In this document: positions 1-7,089 of the stretch, in pieces
How positions within the stretch are numbered: the stretch's first letter is position 1
How the letters are laid out: each line of letters opens with the position of its first letter
Origin: Sphingobium wenxiniae
Lineage (GTDB): Bacteria; Pseudomonadota; Alphaproteobacteria; Sphingomonadales; Sphingomonadaceae
Direction of reading: 5' to 3'
Length of the DNA stretch: 64,000 nt
Assembly: GCF_007830065.1 (NCBI RefSeq)
Contig: NZ_VLKK01000002.1
Location: forward strand, 310,001-374,000
Position numbers and translations under genes: made by a program
Notes under the pieces: generated by a model
What the model saw: only the letters and a program-made list of their open reading frames with translations
What the model was told of the DNA's origin: nothing
Database searches by the model: none

Positions 1-478
1 TCAGCCTGTCGACGACCTGCTCGGGCTTCAAGGCTTCATATTCCAGCGCCGTCTGCCGGATCAGCGCCAGATCGCGATAGGGCTGGTCGAGCGAACCGTC
101 TTGGGCCATCGCCTGATAGAGGGCGATGGCGGTCTTCGCATCGCCCTTGCGCGATGCCATGCCCGCCTTGATGAGCTGCGCGGAGGCGCGATAGCCCGGC
201 TGGCCCGCTTGCGTCAGCGCATCCAGTTCCTTCGCATCGGGCGTGCCGCCGCCGATGGCGGTATCCAGCACCTTGTCCATCTGTTCGGACACGGCTTCCG
301 ATCGGGTCTTGCTGTGATGCTGCCAATAGAGCCAGCCCCCGAAGGCCGCGAGGCCGACGACCACCGCCGCCACGAGCCAGCGCCCGAACCGCTGCCAGAA
401 GGTCAGCAGTTGGTCCTGACGGACGGCATCGTCCACCTCGCGCATGAAGGCTTCGCTATTTTGCGGCGTCAGGGCCAC
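1..478 (-). CDS. YfgM-like TPR-domain membrane protein (C-terminus cut by window edge)
   Basis: Only the N-terminal 159 codons are inside the window. The start is a GTG with GGAG about 8 bases upstream. The protein reads VALTPQNSEAFMREVDDAV, then a basic, aromatic stretch and one membrane helix at about residues 34-52, then helical repeats typical of the TPR_21/YfgM family. Such proteins are periplasm-facing helpers of the SecYEG translocon or of outer-membrane assembly, and in many proteobacteria lie beside bamB and der, which would be just outside the window. It is transcribed in the same direction as panB. The family call rests on layout and repeat character. Confidence 0.75.
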   Translation of the reverse strand, partial: MALTPQNSEAFMREVDDAVRQDQLLTFWQRFGRWLVAAVVVGLAAFGGWLYWQHHSKTRSEAVSEQMDKVLDTAIGGGTPDAKELDALTQAGQPGYRASAQLIKAGMASRKGDAKTAIALYQAMAQDGSLDQPYRDLALIRQTALEYEALKPEQVVDRL

Positions 479-552
479 GGTCGTCTCCGGGAAATGAGAT
501 GGCAAGGATGGCGAAAAGCGCGATCTTTAGCGGTCGCGCGGCTAGGCGCAAA

Positions 553-1425
553 TCACTTTTTGGGCCGATAGACCTGATCTTCGGTCGGAAAGGCGCGGGA
601 ACGCACGTCGGCGGCATAATTCTTCACGGCGCCCTCGATGGTTTCGGCGAGATTCCCATAGCGCTTCACGAAACGCGGCACCCGGTCGAACATGCCCAGC
701 ATGTCGTCGATCACCAGCACCTGCCCGTCGCATTGCGCCGAAGCGCCGATGCCGATGACGGGGATGTCGATGCTGTTGGTGATGGCGTCGGCCAGTTCCT
801 CCATCACGCCTTCCAGCACGACGGCGAAGGCCCCTGCATCCGCGACGGCACGGGCGTCGGCCATGATCTTGGCGTGTTCCTGCTGGCTTTTGCCCCGCGC
901 GCCATAGCCGCCCAGCGCGTTCACCGCCTGGGGCGTAAGGCCGATATGCGCCATGACGGGGATGCCCCGCTGGCTGAGGAAAGCGATGGTTTCCGCCATG
1001 GCCTGCCCCCCTTCCAGCTTGACGGCGGCGCAGCCGGTTTCGGCGAGGATGCGGCTGGCGGCGGCGAAAGCCTGTTGCGGGGAGGCTTCATAAGCGCCGA
1101 ACGGCATGTCGACGAGGACGACGCTGTGATAGCTGCCGCGCACCACCGCCGCGCCATGGGCGATCATCATGTCGAGCGTGACGGGCAAAGTGGAGGGCAG
1201 GCCGTAAATCACCTGCGCCAGCGAATCGCCCACCAGCAGCATGTCGCAATGGGGATCGAGGATCTGGGCCTGCCGCGCTGTATAGGCGGTCAGCATCACC
1301 AGCGGCTCGTCCGTCTTCCCCTCGAACTTGCGCCGCTGGATGGCGGGCACGGTCAGCCGCTTCATCGGCGCGGGGGTGGGATTGGCGCGGCTGGTCGACG
1401 TGTCGAGCGTGAAGGTCGTGGACAT
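553..1425 (-). CDS. panB: 3-methyl-2-oxobutanoate hydroxymethyltransferase
   Basis: Ketopantoate hydroxymethyltransferase, the first committed step of pantothenate and CoA synthesis. It transfers a one-carbon unit from 5,10-methylene-THF to 2-oxoisovalerate in the cytoplasm. The family motifs are present in order: MLLVGDSL (metal-binding Asp near residue 67), [14 protein letters not shown] and the catalytic-Glu region VVLEGVME. With the start chosen here it has 290 residues, about 20 more at the N-terminus than usual; an ATG at codon 21 ([10 protein letters not shown]) is an equally good start. It lies 54 bases after the stop of the upstream TonB receptor gene on the same strand and could be cotranscribed. 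panC is not in the window. Confidence 0.96.
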   Translation of the reverse strand: MSTTFTLDTSTSRANPTPAPMKRLTVPAIQRRKFEGKTDEPLVMLTAYTARQAQILDPHCDMLLVGDSLAQVIYGLPSTLPVTLDMMIAHGAAVVRGSYHSVVLVDMPFGAYEASPQQAFAAASRILAETGCAAVKLEGGQAMAETIAFLSQRGIPVMAHIGLTPQAVNALGGYGARGKSQQEHAKIMADARAVADAGAFAVVLEGVMEELADAITNSIDIPVIGIGASAQCDGQVLVIDDMLGMFDRVPRFVKRYGNLAETIEGAVKNYAADVRSRAFPTEDQVYRPKK

Positions 1426-1479
1426 GGGATGTGCTCTACCCCAGCCGCTTCCCCGGCGCAAATGCCGGCCGCGATGGTG

Positions 1480-3948
1480 TCAGAACGAGAATTTGATCGT
1501 CCCGCCCCAGGTCCGCGGGTCGCCGGGCGTGCCGGCGATGAGGCCGGTATTGCCGGGCGCGACCTGAAGGTTGTCGATATAGTTCACATCGAAGGCGTTC
1601 CGCACCCATCCGAAGAGATCGAAGCCCTCGCCGCGGAAGCCGGCGCGGAAGTTGGTCAGCGCATAGCCCTTTACCTCCGTATAGATCGACGGGGAGGCGT
1701 TCGAATTCCAGTGCGAACGGTAATTGCCGTCGACGCCCAGATAGACCTGGCCTTCCTTCGCCAGCAGCGTGACCGGGATGTTGTATTCCGCGCCATAGGA
1801 GAAGGCCCATTTCGACACGCCGGGAAGGTCCTGGCCGGAAATGTCGCACTGGCGCGGGCTGAGCGCGCCGGGGACGCCGGGCTGCGAATAATCGGGCGTG
1901 GCGTCGGCCGGCTGCGACGTGCCGCCGGACAATTCGGGCGGGCATGGCGCGTTGGTGAATTTCTTGTATTTGGCGTCGGTATAGGCGCCGTTGGCATAAG
2001 CGGTGAAGCGTTCGCTGGCGACGACCTTGAAGTCCGCCTCGATACCCTGCGACCGGACCTTCTCCGCATTGGCGAGGTAGCCGCGCACGGTGCCGAACTG
2101 ACCGCCGTTCACCGTCGCCTGGAAGTTCTTGATTTCGGTGCGGAAGGCGGAAAGGTTGAAGGTGGCCCGGCGATCCCAGAACTGGGTCTTGAGGCCCACT
2201 TCGAAATGGTTGACCGATTCCGGCTTCACCGTGCCCGCGTCGTAATTCACCGTATTGTCGGCATTGAGCGGCAAGCCGTTCTGGTTGATGCCCAGCGTCT
2301 TGAAGCTCTTGGCATAGGTCGCATAGGCGAGGATGTCGCGCGCGACCTTGTAATTGACGTTGAAGTCGTAGGTGAAATTCCAGGCGCTGTCGGACGGCGC
2401 GCTGACCTGCGGCTGGTAGACGCCGCATTGCGCCGCCAGATCCGTGCCGGAAGCCGGGGCCGGAGTGCAGGAAATGACCTGGCCCGCGCCATTGGTCACG
2501 ATGCGCTCATAAAAGCCCGACTTCTTGTCATAGTTGAGGCGCGCGCCCGGCTGGATGGTCAGCGCGTCGGTCACTTTCCAGCTCAACTGGCCGAACAGCG
2601 CCGCGCTGGTGCTCTTGAGATATTGCGTGTTGGTGGCGGTCAGGCCGGCCAGCACTTCAGGCCTGTTATAGGGGTTGGCCGGATCCGTCGAAGGCGCCAG
2701 GCTCCATTTGACGGCGTCGGCGCCCTGCTGCTCGGTGCCCTGCGTGTCGATCCGCTGCTTGAAGCCGAACAGGCCGACGACGAAGTCGATCTTCTGGCTT
2801 TCATAATTGTAACGGAACTCCTGGCTATACTGGTCCTGCTGCGAGGGGTTCTGGGACTTCGACACGACCGAAAGGCCGGTGAAGTCGCGGTCGTTCTCCG
2901 GCTTCCAGTCCCAGAAGCGCCACGCGGTGACGGAGGTCAGGGTGCCGGGGCCGATATCCCACTTCACCTTGGCCGATACGCCGCCGATCTTGTTGCCCGC
3001 GCTCAGGCTGCTGTCGAGATCGGTCAGGCGGTCGTAGGGATTGCGGCTGGCCGCATAGTTGCGGCCGGGATTGGCGGCGTTGATCGCGTCGACCAGCGCA
3101 TCATATTGGCGGGTGAGCGCGCGCTGGGTCCGGCCGACGCGCACGAACACGGTGCCGCAGCATTCCGGGTCCTGCTTGCTATAATCGCCCGACAGCGTGA
3201 CGCTGAAATTCTCGTTGGGCTTGAACAGCAACTGGCCGCGAATGCCCAGATTGTCCTGTTCGTTGATCCAGCGGTCGGTCGTCGTGTTGTAGAGCGTGCC
3301 GCGCCGGCTGGTCGCGGCGACGGCGATGCGGGCGGCGACCGTGTCCGACAGCGGGCCGGAGATGGCGGCCTTGGCCTGCTTGTAGTTGAGATTGCCGACG
3401 GTCAGTTCGGCGCGGCCCTCGAAATCGAAGGTCGGCTGGTTGGTCGTGATGTTGATCGCGCCGGCGGTGGTGTTCTTGCCGTACAGCGTGCCCTGCGGAC
3501 CGCGCAGCACTTCGACCTGAGCGACATCGAGAAAGTCGAAGGTCGCGGCGGCGACGCGCGAATTATAGACGTCGTCGACATAGATGCCGACGCCCTGTTC
3601 AAAGCCGTCGCTGGTCAGGCCGAACGGCACGCCAAGACCGCGGATGTTGACCGATGTGTTGCGCGGATTGGTGGTGTATACCTGCAACGTCGGCGCCAGC
3701 TGCTGGAGCTTCACGACATTGAAGTTGCCGGTGGCTTCGATGCTGTCGCCCCGGATCACGGAGATCGCCAGCGGCACTTCCTGCGCCGTTTCCTGGCGGC
3801 GGCGGGCGGTGACGATGATCACGTCGCCCCGGGCATTGGTTTGTTCGACCCCGTCCGCAGCGGACGGAGCGGCTTCCTGCGCAAAGACGCTGGGCGTGAT
3901 GATGGATGTACCCGCCACGCTGGCGAGCAACAGGAAACGCGCAATCAT
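1480..3948 (-). CDS. TonB-dependent outer-membrane receptor
   Basis: An 822-residue TonB-dependent receptor. It has a signal peptide (MIARFLLLASVAGTS..., cleavage near residue 24), a TonB-box-like DVIIVTA at about 42-48, a plug domain to about residue 160 with VLRGPQGTLYGKNTTAGAIN, and a 22-strand-type barrel ending in aromatic GGTIKFSF. The length and plug sequence fit the large sphingomonad receptor families that import siderophores, vitamins or aromatic and sulfur compounds; the substrate cannot be read from sequence. An AAGGGGAAG Shine-Dalgarno precedes the ATG. Its upstream neighbours (YezD family, RBBP9-type hydrolase) hint at a sulfur-related setting, but that is inference. Confidence 0.93.
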   Translation of the reverse strand: MIARFLLLASVAGTSIITPSVFAQEAAPSAADGVEQTNARGDVIIVTARRRQETAQEVPLAISVIRGDSIEATGNFNVVKLQQLAPTLQVYTTNPRNTSVNIRGLGVPFGLTSDGFEQGVGIYVDDVYNSRVAAATFDFLDVAQVEVLRGPQGTLYGKNTTAGAINITTNQPTFDFEGRAELTVGNLNYKQAKAAISGPLSDTVAARIAVAATSRRGTLYNTTTDRWINEQDNLGIRGQLLFKPNENFSVTLSGDYSKQDPECCGTVFVRVGRTQRALTRQYDALVDAINAANPGRNYAASRNPYDRLTDLDSSLSAGNKIGGVSAKVKWDIGPGTLTSVTAWRFWDWKPENDRDFTGLSVVSKSQNPSQQDQYSQEFRYNYESQKIDFVVGLFGFKQRIDTQGTEQQGADAVKWSLAPSTDPANPYNRPEVLAGLTATNTQYLKSTSAALFGQLSWKVTDALTIQPGARLNYDKKSGFYERIVTNGAGQVISCTPAPASGTDLAAQCGVYQPQVSAPSDSAWNFTYDFNVNYKVARDILAYATYAKSFKTLGINQNGLPLNADNTVNYDAGTVKPESVNHFEVGLKTQFWDRRATFNLSAFRTEIKNFQATVNGGQFGTVRGYLANAEKVRSQGIEADFKVVASERFTAYANGAYTDAKYKKFTNAPCPPELSGGTSQPADATPDYSQPGVPGALSPRQCDISGQDLPGVSKWAFSYGAEYNIPVTLLAKEGQVYLGVDGNYRSHWNSNASPSIYTEVKGYALTNFRAGFRGEGFDLFGWVRNAFDVNYIDNLQVAPGNTGLIAGTPGDPRTWGGTIKFSF

Positions 3949-4109
3949 AGTCTTCCCCTTCCGGCTGTCCGGTGAACGTTGATCGCGGCCTTTCCGGTGG
4001 TCCGGTCAAAACCGATACTGGGGTAATCTCATCGGTGCGGCTTACCCCCCCAAGCCGCGCGCCGCCCTTTGCTGCGACGCCAAAATTCCGTTGCCCCCCG
4101 TTTCCGCCG

Positions 4110-4298
4110 TCAGGCGTGGAGGCGCGTCTTTTCCGTCACGTCGATCTGCACCACGCGCGCGTCATGCACGGTCAGCGTGATGGAGCCGAAGCGGAGCGCT
4201 TCCAGGACGCCGCGCACCTTGTCGATGCTGAGCGCGATGTCGTGGCGCGTTGCCGCGGCTGGATCGTTGCGGATGTCTGTCATAGCCTTTTCACTCAT
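4110..4298 (-). CDS. YezD family (DUF2292) small protein
   Basis: A 62-residue protein with the DUF2292 core VLEALRFGSITLTVHDARVVQIDVTEKTRL. Its function is unknown. From memory, members are often found beside sulfate, cysteine or sulfonate genes. The start is uncertain: an in-frame TTG at 4322, ATG at 4298 (chosen) and ATG at 4283 are all possible, and none has a convincing Shine-Dalgarno. An AT-rich sequence upstream (about 4322-4341) closely resembles one upstream of the hydrolase at 4389-5078, so the two genes are probably co-regulated. A strong hairpin at 4351-4384 separates them. Confidence 0.75.
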   Translation of the reverse strand: MSEKAMTDIRNDPAAATRHDIALSIDKVRGVLEALRFGSITLTVHDARVVQIDVTEKTRLHA

Positions 4299-4321
4299 AA
4301 GGTGTTGCTCGCTATATCTCA

Positions 4322-4341
4322 ACTATTATGATAGACAAAAA
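4322..4341 (-). promoter_or_regulatory. AT-rich promoter/operator motif, copy A (upstream of yezD-like gene)
   Basis: On the minus strand this reads CTTTTTTGTCTATCATAATAG. The core CTATCATAATAG is an imperfect palindrome. Copy B upstream of the hydrolase gene (5105-5131) shares TTGTCTA, TAATAG and the preceding CTTTTT. The context is 65% GC or more, so the two AT-rich copies stand out. It may be a promoter element, a LysR-type operator or both. Confidence 0.45.
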
Positions 4342-4350
4342 AGCAAATAT

Positions 4351-4384
4351 AAGGGGCGCACAAGTTTGTCTTGCAGCGCCCCTT
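4351..4384 (-). terminator. Hairpin between hydrolase gene and yezD-like gene
   Basis: Perfect 9-bp stem, AAGGGGCGC at 4351-4359 pairing with GCGCCCCTT at 4376-4384. The loop can fold further through CAAG/CTTG. On the minus strand it starts just 5 bases after the hydrolase stop codon and is followed by an AT-rich stretch ending in TTTTTT, so it probably terminates the hydrolase transcript. Confidence 0.6.
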
Positions 4385-4388
4385 GGGA

Positions 4389-5078
4389 TCAGCGTGGCAG
4401 GCCGGTACTGATGGGATGCGCGTCCTGATGCACCGGATGGAGGGCGGGCCGGATTTGCCGCATGGCGCTCGCCTGGTCCTGCGCCCGGTCGATCAGATTT
4501 TCCAGCAAGCCCTGGCCGAAGCTCCATTCGCCCAGCCGGGAATCGGCATTGATATGGCCGCTATGGCCTGCATCCACGAAGCTGCTGCCCCAGTTCTTGG
4601 CGATGCTGTGCGCGCGCTCGAAGAAAATATAGGGATCGTCCCGACTCGCCACGAGGATGGATGGAAAGGGCAGCGGCGCGCGCGGCGTCGGACCGAAGCC
4701 GCCGATGGTTTCGGGCGTCTCCATCCGGTCGCAATCGGGCGGCGCCACCAGCAGCGCGCCCGTCACCGGCCAGCCATAGGCCTGGCTTTGCAGCGCTCCC
4801 CACCATGCCACGGCCAGGCAGCCCAGGCTGTGCGCGGCCAGCACCACAGGCCCGTCGGCGCTGCGGATCGCCGCATCGAGTCGCGTGACCCAGGCGTTGC
4901 GATTCGGGCTGGCCCAACTGCCCAGATCGACGCGCTGGCAATCGCCGCGCTTTGCTTCCCATACGCTCTGCCAATGGTCCGGTCCGCTGTTGTTCAGCCC
5001 CGGAATGGTAAGCACGACAGGCTGTCTGCTGTCACGCGCATGTCCGAAATGTTCCATGGTCAGCGGCCTCATCCTCAT
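4389..5078 (-). CDS. RBBP9/YdeN family alpha/beta hydrolase
   Basis: A 229-residue single-domain serine hydrolase. IPGLNNSGPDHWQSVWE near residue 28 is the RBBP9/YdeN signature. AAHSLGCLAVAWW holds the nucleophile Ser (GxSxG-like HSLGC), DDPY gives the acid and DAGHSGHIN gives the catalytic His. There is no signal peptide, so it is cytoplasmic. The substrate is unknown. It may start at the listed ATG or at ATG codon 8 (MEHFGHARD); neither has a clear Shine-Dalgarno. It shares an upstream AT-rich motif with the yezD-like gene downstream. Confidence 0.85.
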   Translation of the reverse strand: MRMRPLTMEHFGHARDSRQPVVLTIPGLNNSGPDHWQSVWEAKRGDCQRVDLGSWASPNRNAWVTRLDAAIRSADGPVVLAAHSLGCLAVAWWGALQSQAYGWPVTGALLVAPPDCDRMETPETIGGFGPTPRAPLPFPSILVASRDDPYIFFERAHSIAKNWGSSFVDAGHSGHINADSRLGEWSFGQGLLENLIDRAQDQASAMRQIRPALHPVHQDAHPISTGLPR

Positions 5079-5104
5079 GCCGATAGAGAGGCTATAATAA
5101 TTCT

Positions 5105-5131
5105 ATTATTTTGGTAGACAATTAAAAAGCG
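5105..5131 (-). promoter_or_regulatory. AT-rich promoter/operator motif, copy B (upstream of hydrolase gene)
   Basis: On the minus strand the site reads CTTTTTAATTGTCTACC followed by AAAATAATAG, with a TATAG further on toward the hydrolase start. It matches copy A at 4322-4341 in CTTTTT, TTGTCTA and TAATAG, with small differences in spacing. Confidence 0.45.
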
Positions 5132-5175
5132 ACGGGCTGTGCCTTGCGGCGGTTGGCCGCATGGGGACAGGAACG

Positions 5176-5212
5176 GGACCGGGCGCGATTCCCGTCGGAC
5201 CGCGCCCGGTCC
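5176..5212 (-). terminator. GC-rich hairpin after PRC-barrel gene
   Basis: Perfect 12-bp inverted repeat, GGACCGGGCGCG at 5176-5187 and CGCGCCCGGTCC at 5201-5212, with a 13-base loop, a few bases past the stop of the PRC-barrel gene. It lacks a U-tract, so it may stabilise the 3' end rather than terminate on its own. Confidence 0.45.
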
Positions 5213-5219
5213 GGCATAG

Positions 5220-5585
5220 TCACCAGGGATAGATCAGCCCATAATATTGAAACACATCGCGCCCATAGCTTTCGTCATAGTCCGGGCGCTCGTCGGCGGT
5301 ATGGCGGGGGGCGTCCTCCAGCACCGCCTTGCTGAGTTCGACGACATAGCCGCCCTTGTCCGTGTCATAGTTCAGCATCGACCAGGGCAGCGGATAATGA
5401 TCGTTGCCGATGCCCAGGAATCCGCCGAAGGACAGGGTGGCGTAGCGCACCTGCCCGCTCCGCTTTTCCACCATGAAATTGGATATGTGGCCCAGCTTTT
5501 CGCCTGCCGGATCGAAGACGGCGGTGCCTTCCACGCGGTCGGAGGCGATCAGGTCGCTGCCACTTTCTTTCACCATGTCGGCCAT
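5220..5585 (-). CDS. PRC-barrel domain protein, probable general stress protein
   Basis: A 121-residue protein with a PRC-barrel fold: SDLIASDRVEGTAVFDPAGEKLGHISNFMVEK followed by VRYATLSFGGFLGIGNDHYPLPWS. Small PRC-barrel proteins are common members of alphaproteobacterial general stress regulons; their molecular role is poorly known. Two in-frame ATGs compete. The second (5585) has AGGAG at a 7-base spacing and is chosen; the first (5591) is only one base from AGGAG. An EcfG-like promoter, GGAAC-N17-GTT, lies at 5636-5660 on the same strand. It is divergent from osmC. Confidence 0.88.
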   Translation of the reverse strand: MADMVKESGSDLIASDRVEGTAVFDPAGEKLGHISNFMVEKRSGQVRYATLSFGGFLGIGNDHYPLPWSMLNYDTDKGGYVVELSKAVLEDAPRHTADERPDYDESYGRDVFQYYGLIYPW

Positions 5586-5635
5586 TGCCATTCTCCTGTA
5601 AGATAAGGCTCCAAAAATTGGCGTCCCGATAATGC

Positions 5636-5660
5636 AACCATGAGAACGGGGCGGAGTTCC
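5636..5660 (-). promoter_or_regulatory. Putative EcfG (general stress sigma factor) promoter for PRC-barrel gene
   Basis: On the minus strand GGAAC (5660-5656) is followed after 17 bases by GTT (5638-5636), matching the EcfG-type GGAAC-N16/17-(C)GTT promoter known in sphingomonads and rhizobia. It lies about 50 bases upstream of the PRC-barrel start codon. The downstream gene belongs to a class typical of the regulon. Confidence 0.6.
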
Positions 5661-5685
5661 ACTCGCGACGGAGCAGGAGAAGGTC

Positions 5686-6117
5686 ATGAAAATCAATCGC
5701 AGCGGATCGGCCGTGTGGAGCGGCGGGCTGAAAGACGGCAAGGGCGCGATTTCCACGCAGAGCGGTGCGCTGAACGCCTATCCCTATGGTTTCGCCTCCC
5801 GTTTCGAGGGCGTGCCCGGCTCCAATCCGGAGGAGCTGATCGGCGCGGCCCATGCCGCCTGCTTCACCATGGCGCTGTCGATGATCCTGGGCGAAGCGGG
5901 GCTGACCGCCGAAAAGATGGAAACGACCGCCGTGGTGACGTTGGAGCAGCAGGAAGGCGGCTTTGCCGTCACCGCCAGCAAGCTGACGCTGAAGGCGAAG
6001 ATTCCGGGCGCCGACGAGGCCGCCTTTCAGGAACTGGCGGGCAAGGCCAAGGCGAATTGCCCCATATCGAAGCTGCTGGATACGCAGATCGGTCTGGATG
6101 CGGAACTTCTTGGCTGA
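5686..6117 (+). CDS. OsmC family peroxiredoxin
   Basis: A 143-residue OsmC/Ohr-type protein: MKINRSGSAVWSGGLKDGKG at the N-terminus, SNPEELIGAAHAACFTMALS with the peroxidatic Cys, and ANCPISKLLD with the second Cys. OsmC proteins reduce organic hydroperoxides with a thiol pair in the cytoplasm. The SNPEEL/AACFTMALS pattern and YPYGFASRFEG favour the OsmC rather than the Ohr subfamily. A strong AGGAG/AAGG ribosome-binding region precedes the ATG. It is divergent from the PRC-barrel gene, another stress function, and a common stress promoter region of about 100 bp is plausible. Confidence 0.93.
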   Translation: MKINRSGSAVWSGGLKDGKGAISTQSGALNAYPYGFASRFEGVPGSNPEELIGAAHAACFTMALSMILGEAGLTAEKMETTAVVTLEQQEGGFAVTASKLTLKAKIPGADEAAFQELAGKAKANCPISKLLDTQIGLDAELLG

Positions 6118-6164
6118 GTGGCAAGACGAGGCAGCGGTTTAATCGCAAACTTGCCGATTATTCC

Positions 6165-6983
6165 CTATTTCGCCGGCTTGCGAAATTTGAGTGTCGTCCG
6201 GTCGCTTTCGCCGATGGCCAGATATTTGTCCCGGTCGGCATCGCGCTGGCTGAGGGTCGGCGGCAGGGTCCAGACACCCTTTTCCCAATCGGCCGTATCC
6301 TTGGGATTGGCGTTGATTTCCGATGCGCCGGCATATTCGAAGCCGGCCGCTTCGGCGATCTTGCGGACGGTCGAAACCTTCAGATAGCCGCTGCTCTTTT
6401 CCGACGCGCTGTCGCGATCCTCGGGCAGGCGATGGTCAACGACCCCCAATGTGCCGCCCGGCTTGAGCATATCGAAAAAGGCCCGGAACGTCGCCGCTTC
6501 GGACCCGTCCGTCACCATGTTGTGCACATTGCGGAAGGTCAGCACCGTGTCGACGGAGCCTGCGGGAATCTGGCCCGCCTGCTCCGGATAGGCGACCAGC
6601 TTCACCCGGTCGTAGGCGTCCGGCTTCGCGGCCAGAAACGCCTTGTATCCGTCCAGATAGCGGCCGCTGGGCTGCAATGCGTAGAAGGTGCCGCGATCGC
6701 GCAGCAGCGGGGCCAGTATCTCGCTATACCATCCGCCGCCGGGCGAATATTCCACCACGGTCTGATCGGGCGTGACGCCGAAGAAGGCGAGCGTTTCAGC
6801 CGGATGGCGGTAACGGTCGCGCGCCACATTGGCGGGCGTGCGACCGCGGCCGGCGACAGCGGCGGCGATCGGATCGGCCGCCATGTGCGCGGCATGATCG
6901 CCCTGGCCGGCATGTTGCGCGGCGAGCGGCGCGACGGGCAAGGCGGCCGTCAGCACAAGGCCGATACAGGCGAAGCGGTTCAT
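6165..6983 (-). CDS. Exported class I SAM-dependent methyltransferase-like protein
   Basis: A 272-residue protein with a signal peptide (MNRFACIGLVLTAALPVAPLAAQ), then a Rossmann methyltransferase fold: VVEYSPGGGWYSEILAPLL in the SAM-binding region, FRNVHNMV and LKPGGTLGVVDHR. The start is fixed by GGAGG 8 bases before the ATG. Related secreted methyltransferase-like proteins are common in proteobacteria but their substrate is unknown, and how SAM would reach the periplasm is unclear. The SAM motif has an atypical YSPGGGW rather than GxGxG. It is convergent with osmC. Confidence 0.85.
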   Translation of the reverse strand: MNRFACIGLVLTAALPVAPLAAQHAGQGDHAAHMAADPIAAAVAGRGRTPANVARDRYRHPAETLAFFGVTPDQTVVEYSPGGGWYSEILAPLLRDRGTFYALQPSGRYLDGYKAFLAAKPDAYDRVKLVAYPEQAGQIPAGSVDTVLTFRNVHNMVTDGSEAATFRAFFDMLKPGGTLGVVDHRLPEDRDSASEKSSGYLKVSTVRKIAEAAGFEYAGASEINANPKDTADWEKGVWTLPPTLSQRDADRDKYLAIGESDRTTLKFRKPAK

Positions 6984-7089
6984 CGGACATCCTCCCTTTT
7001 CCGGACAGGCCCGAAGATGGCGGCTTCGCTGCGTCAGTGCAAGGACATATGGCGGACCACGCCCGTCAGCCATGTTTCGTTACAGAGGC

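Noticed and set aside
499-3975. A 1158-codon open frame on the plus strand across panB and the TonB receptor
   Set aside because: It is antisense to two clear genes with intact motifs. Its Arg/His/Gly/Ala-rich product has no domain and is a product of GC-rich codon bias.
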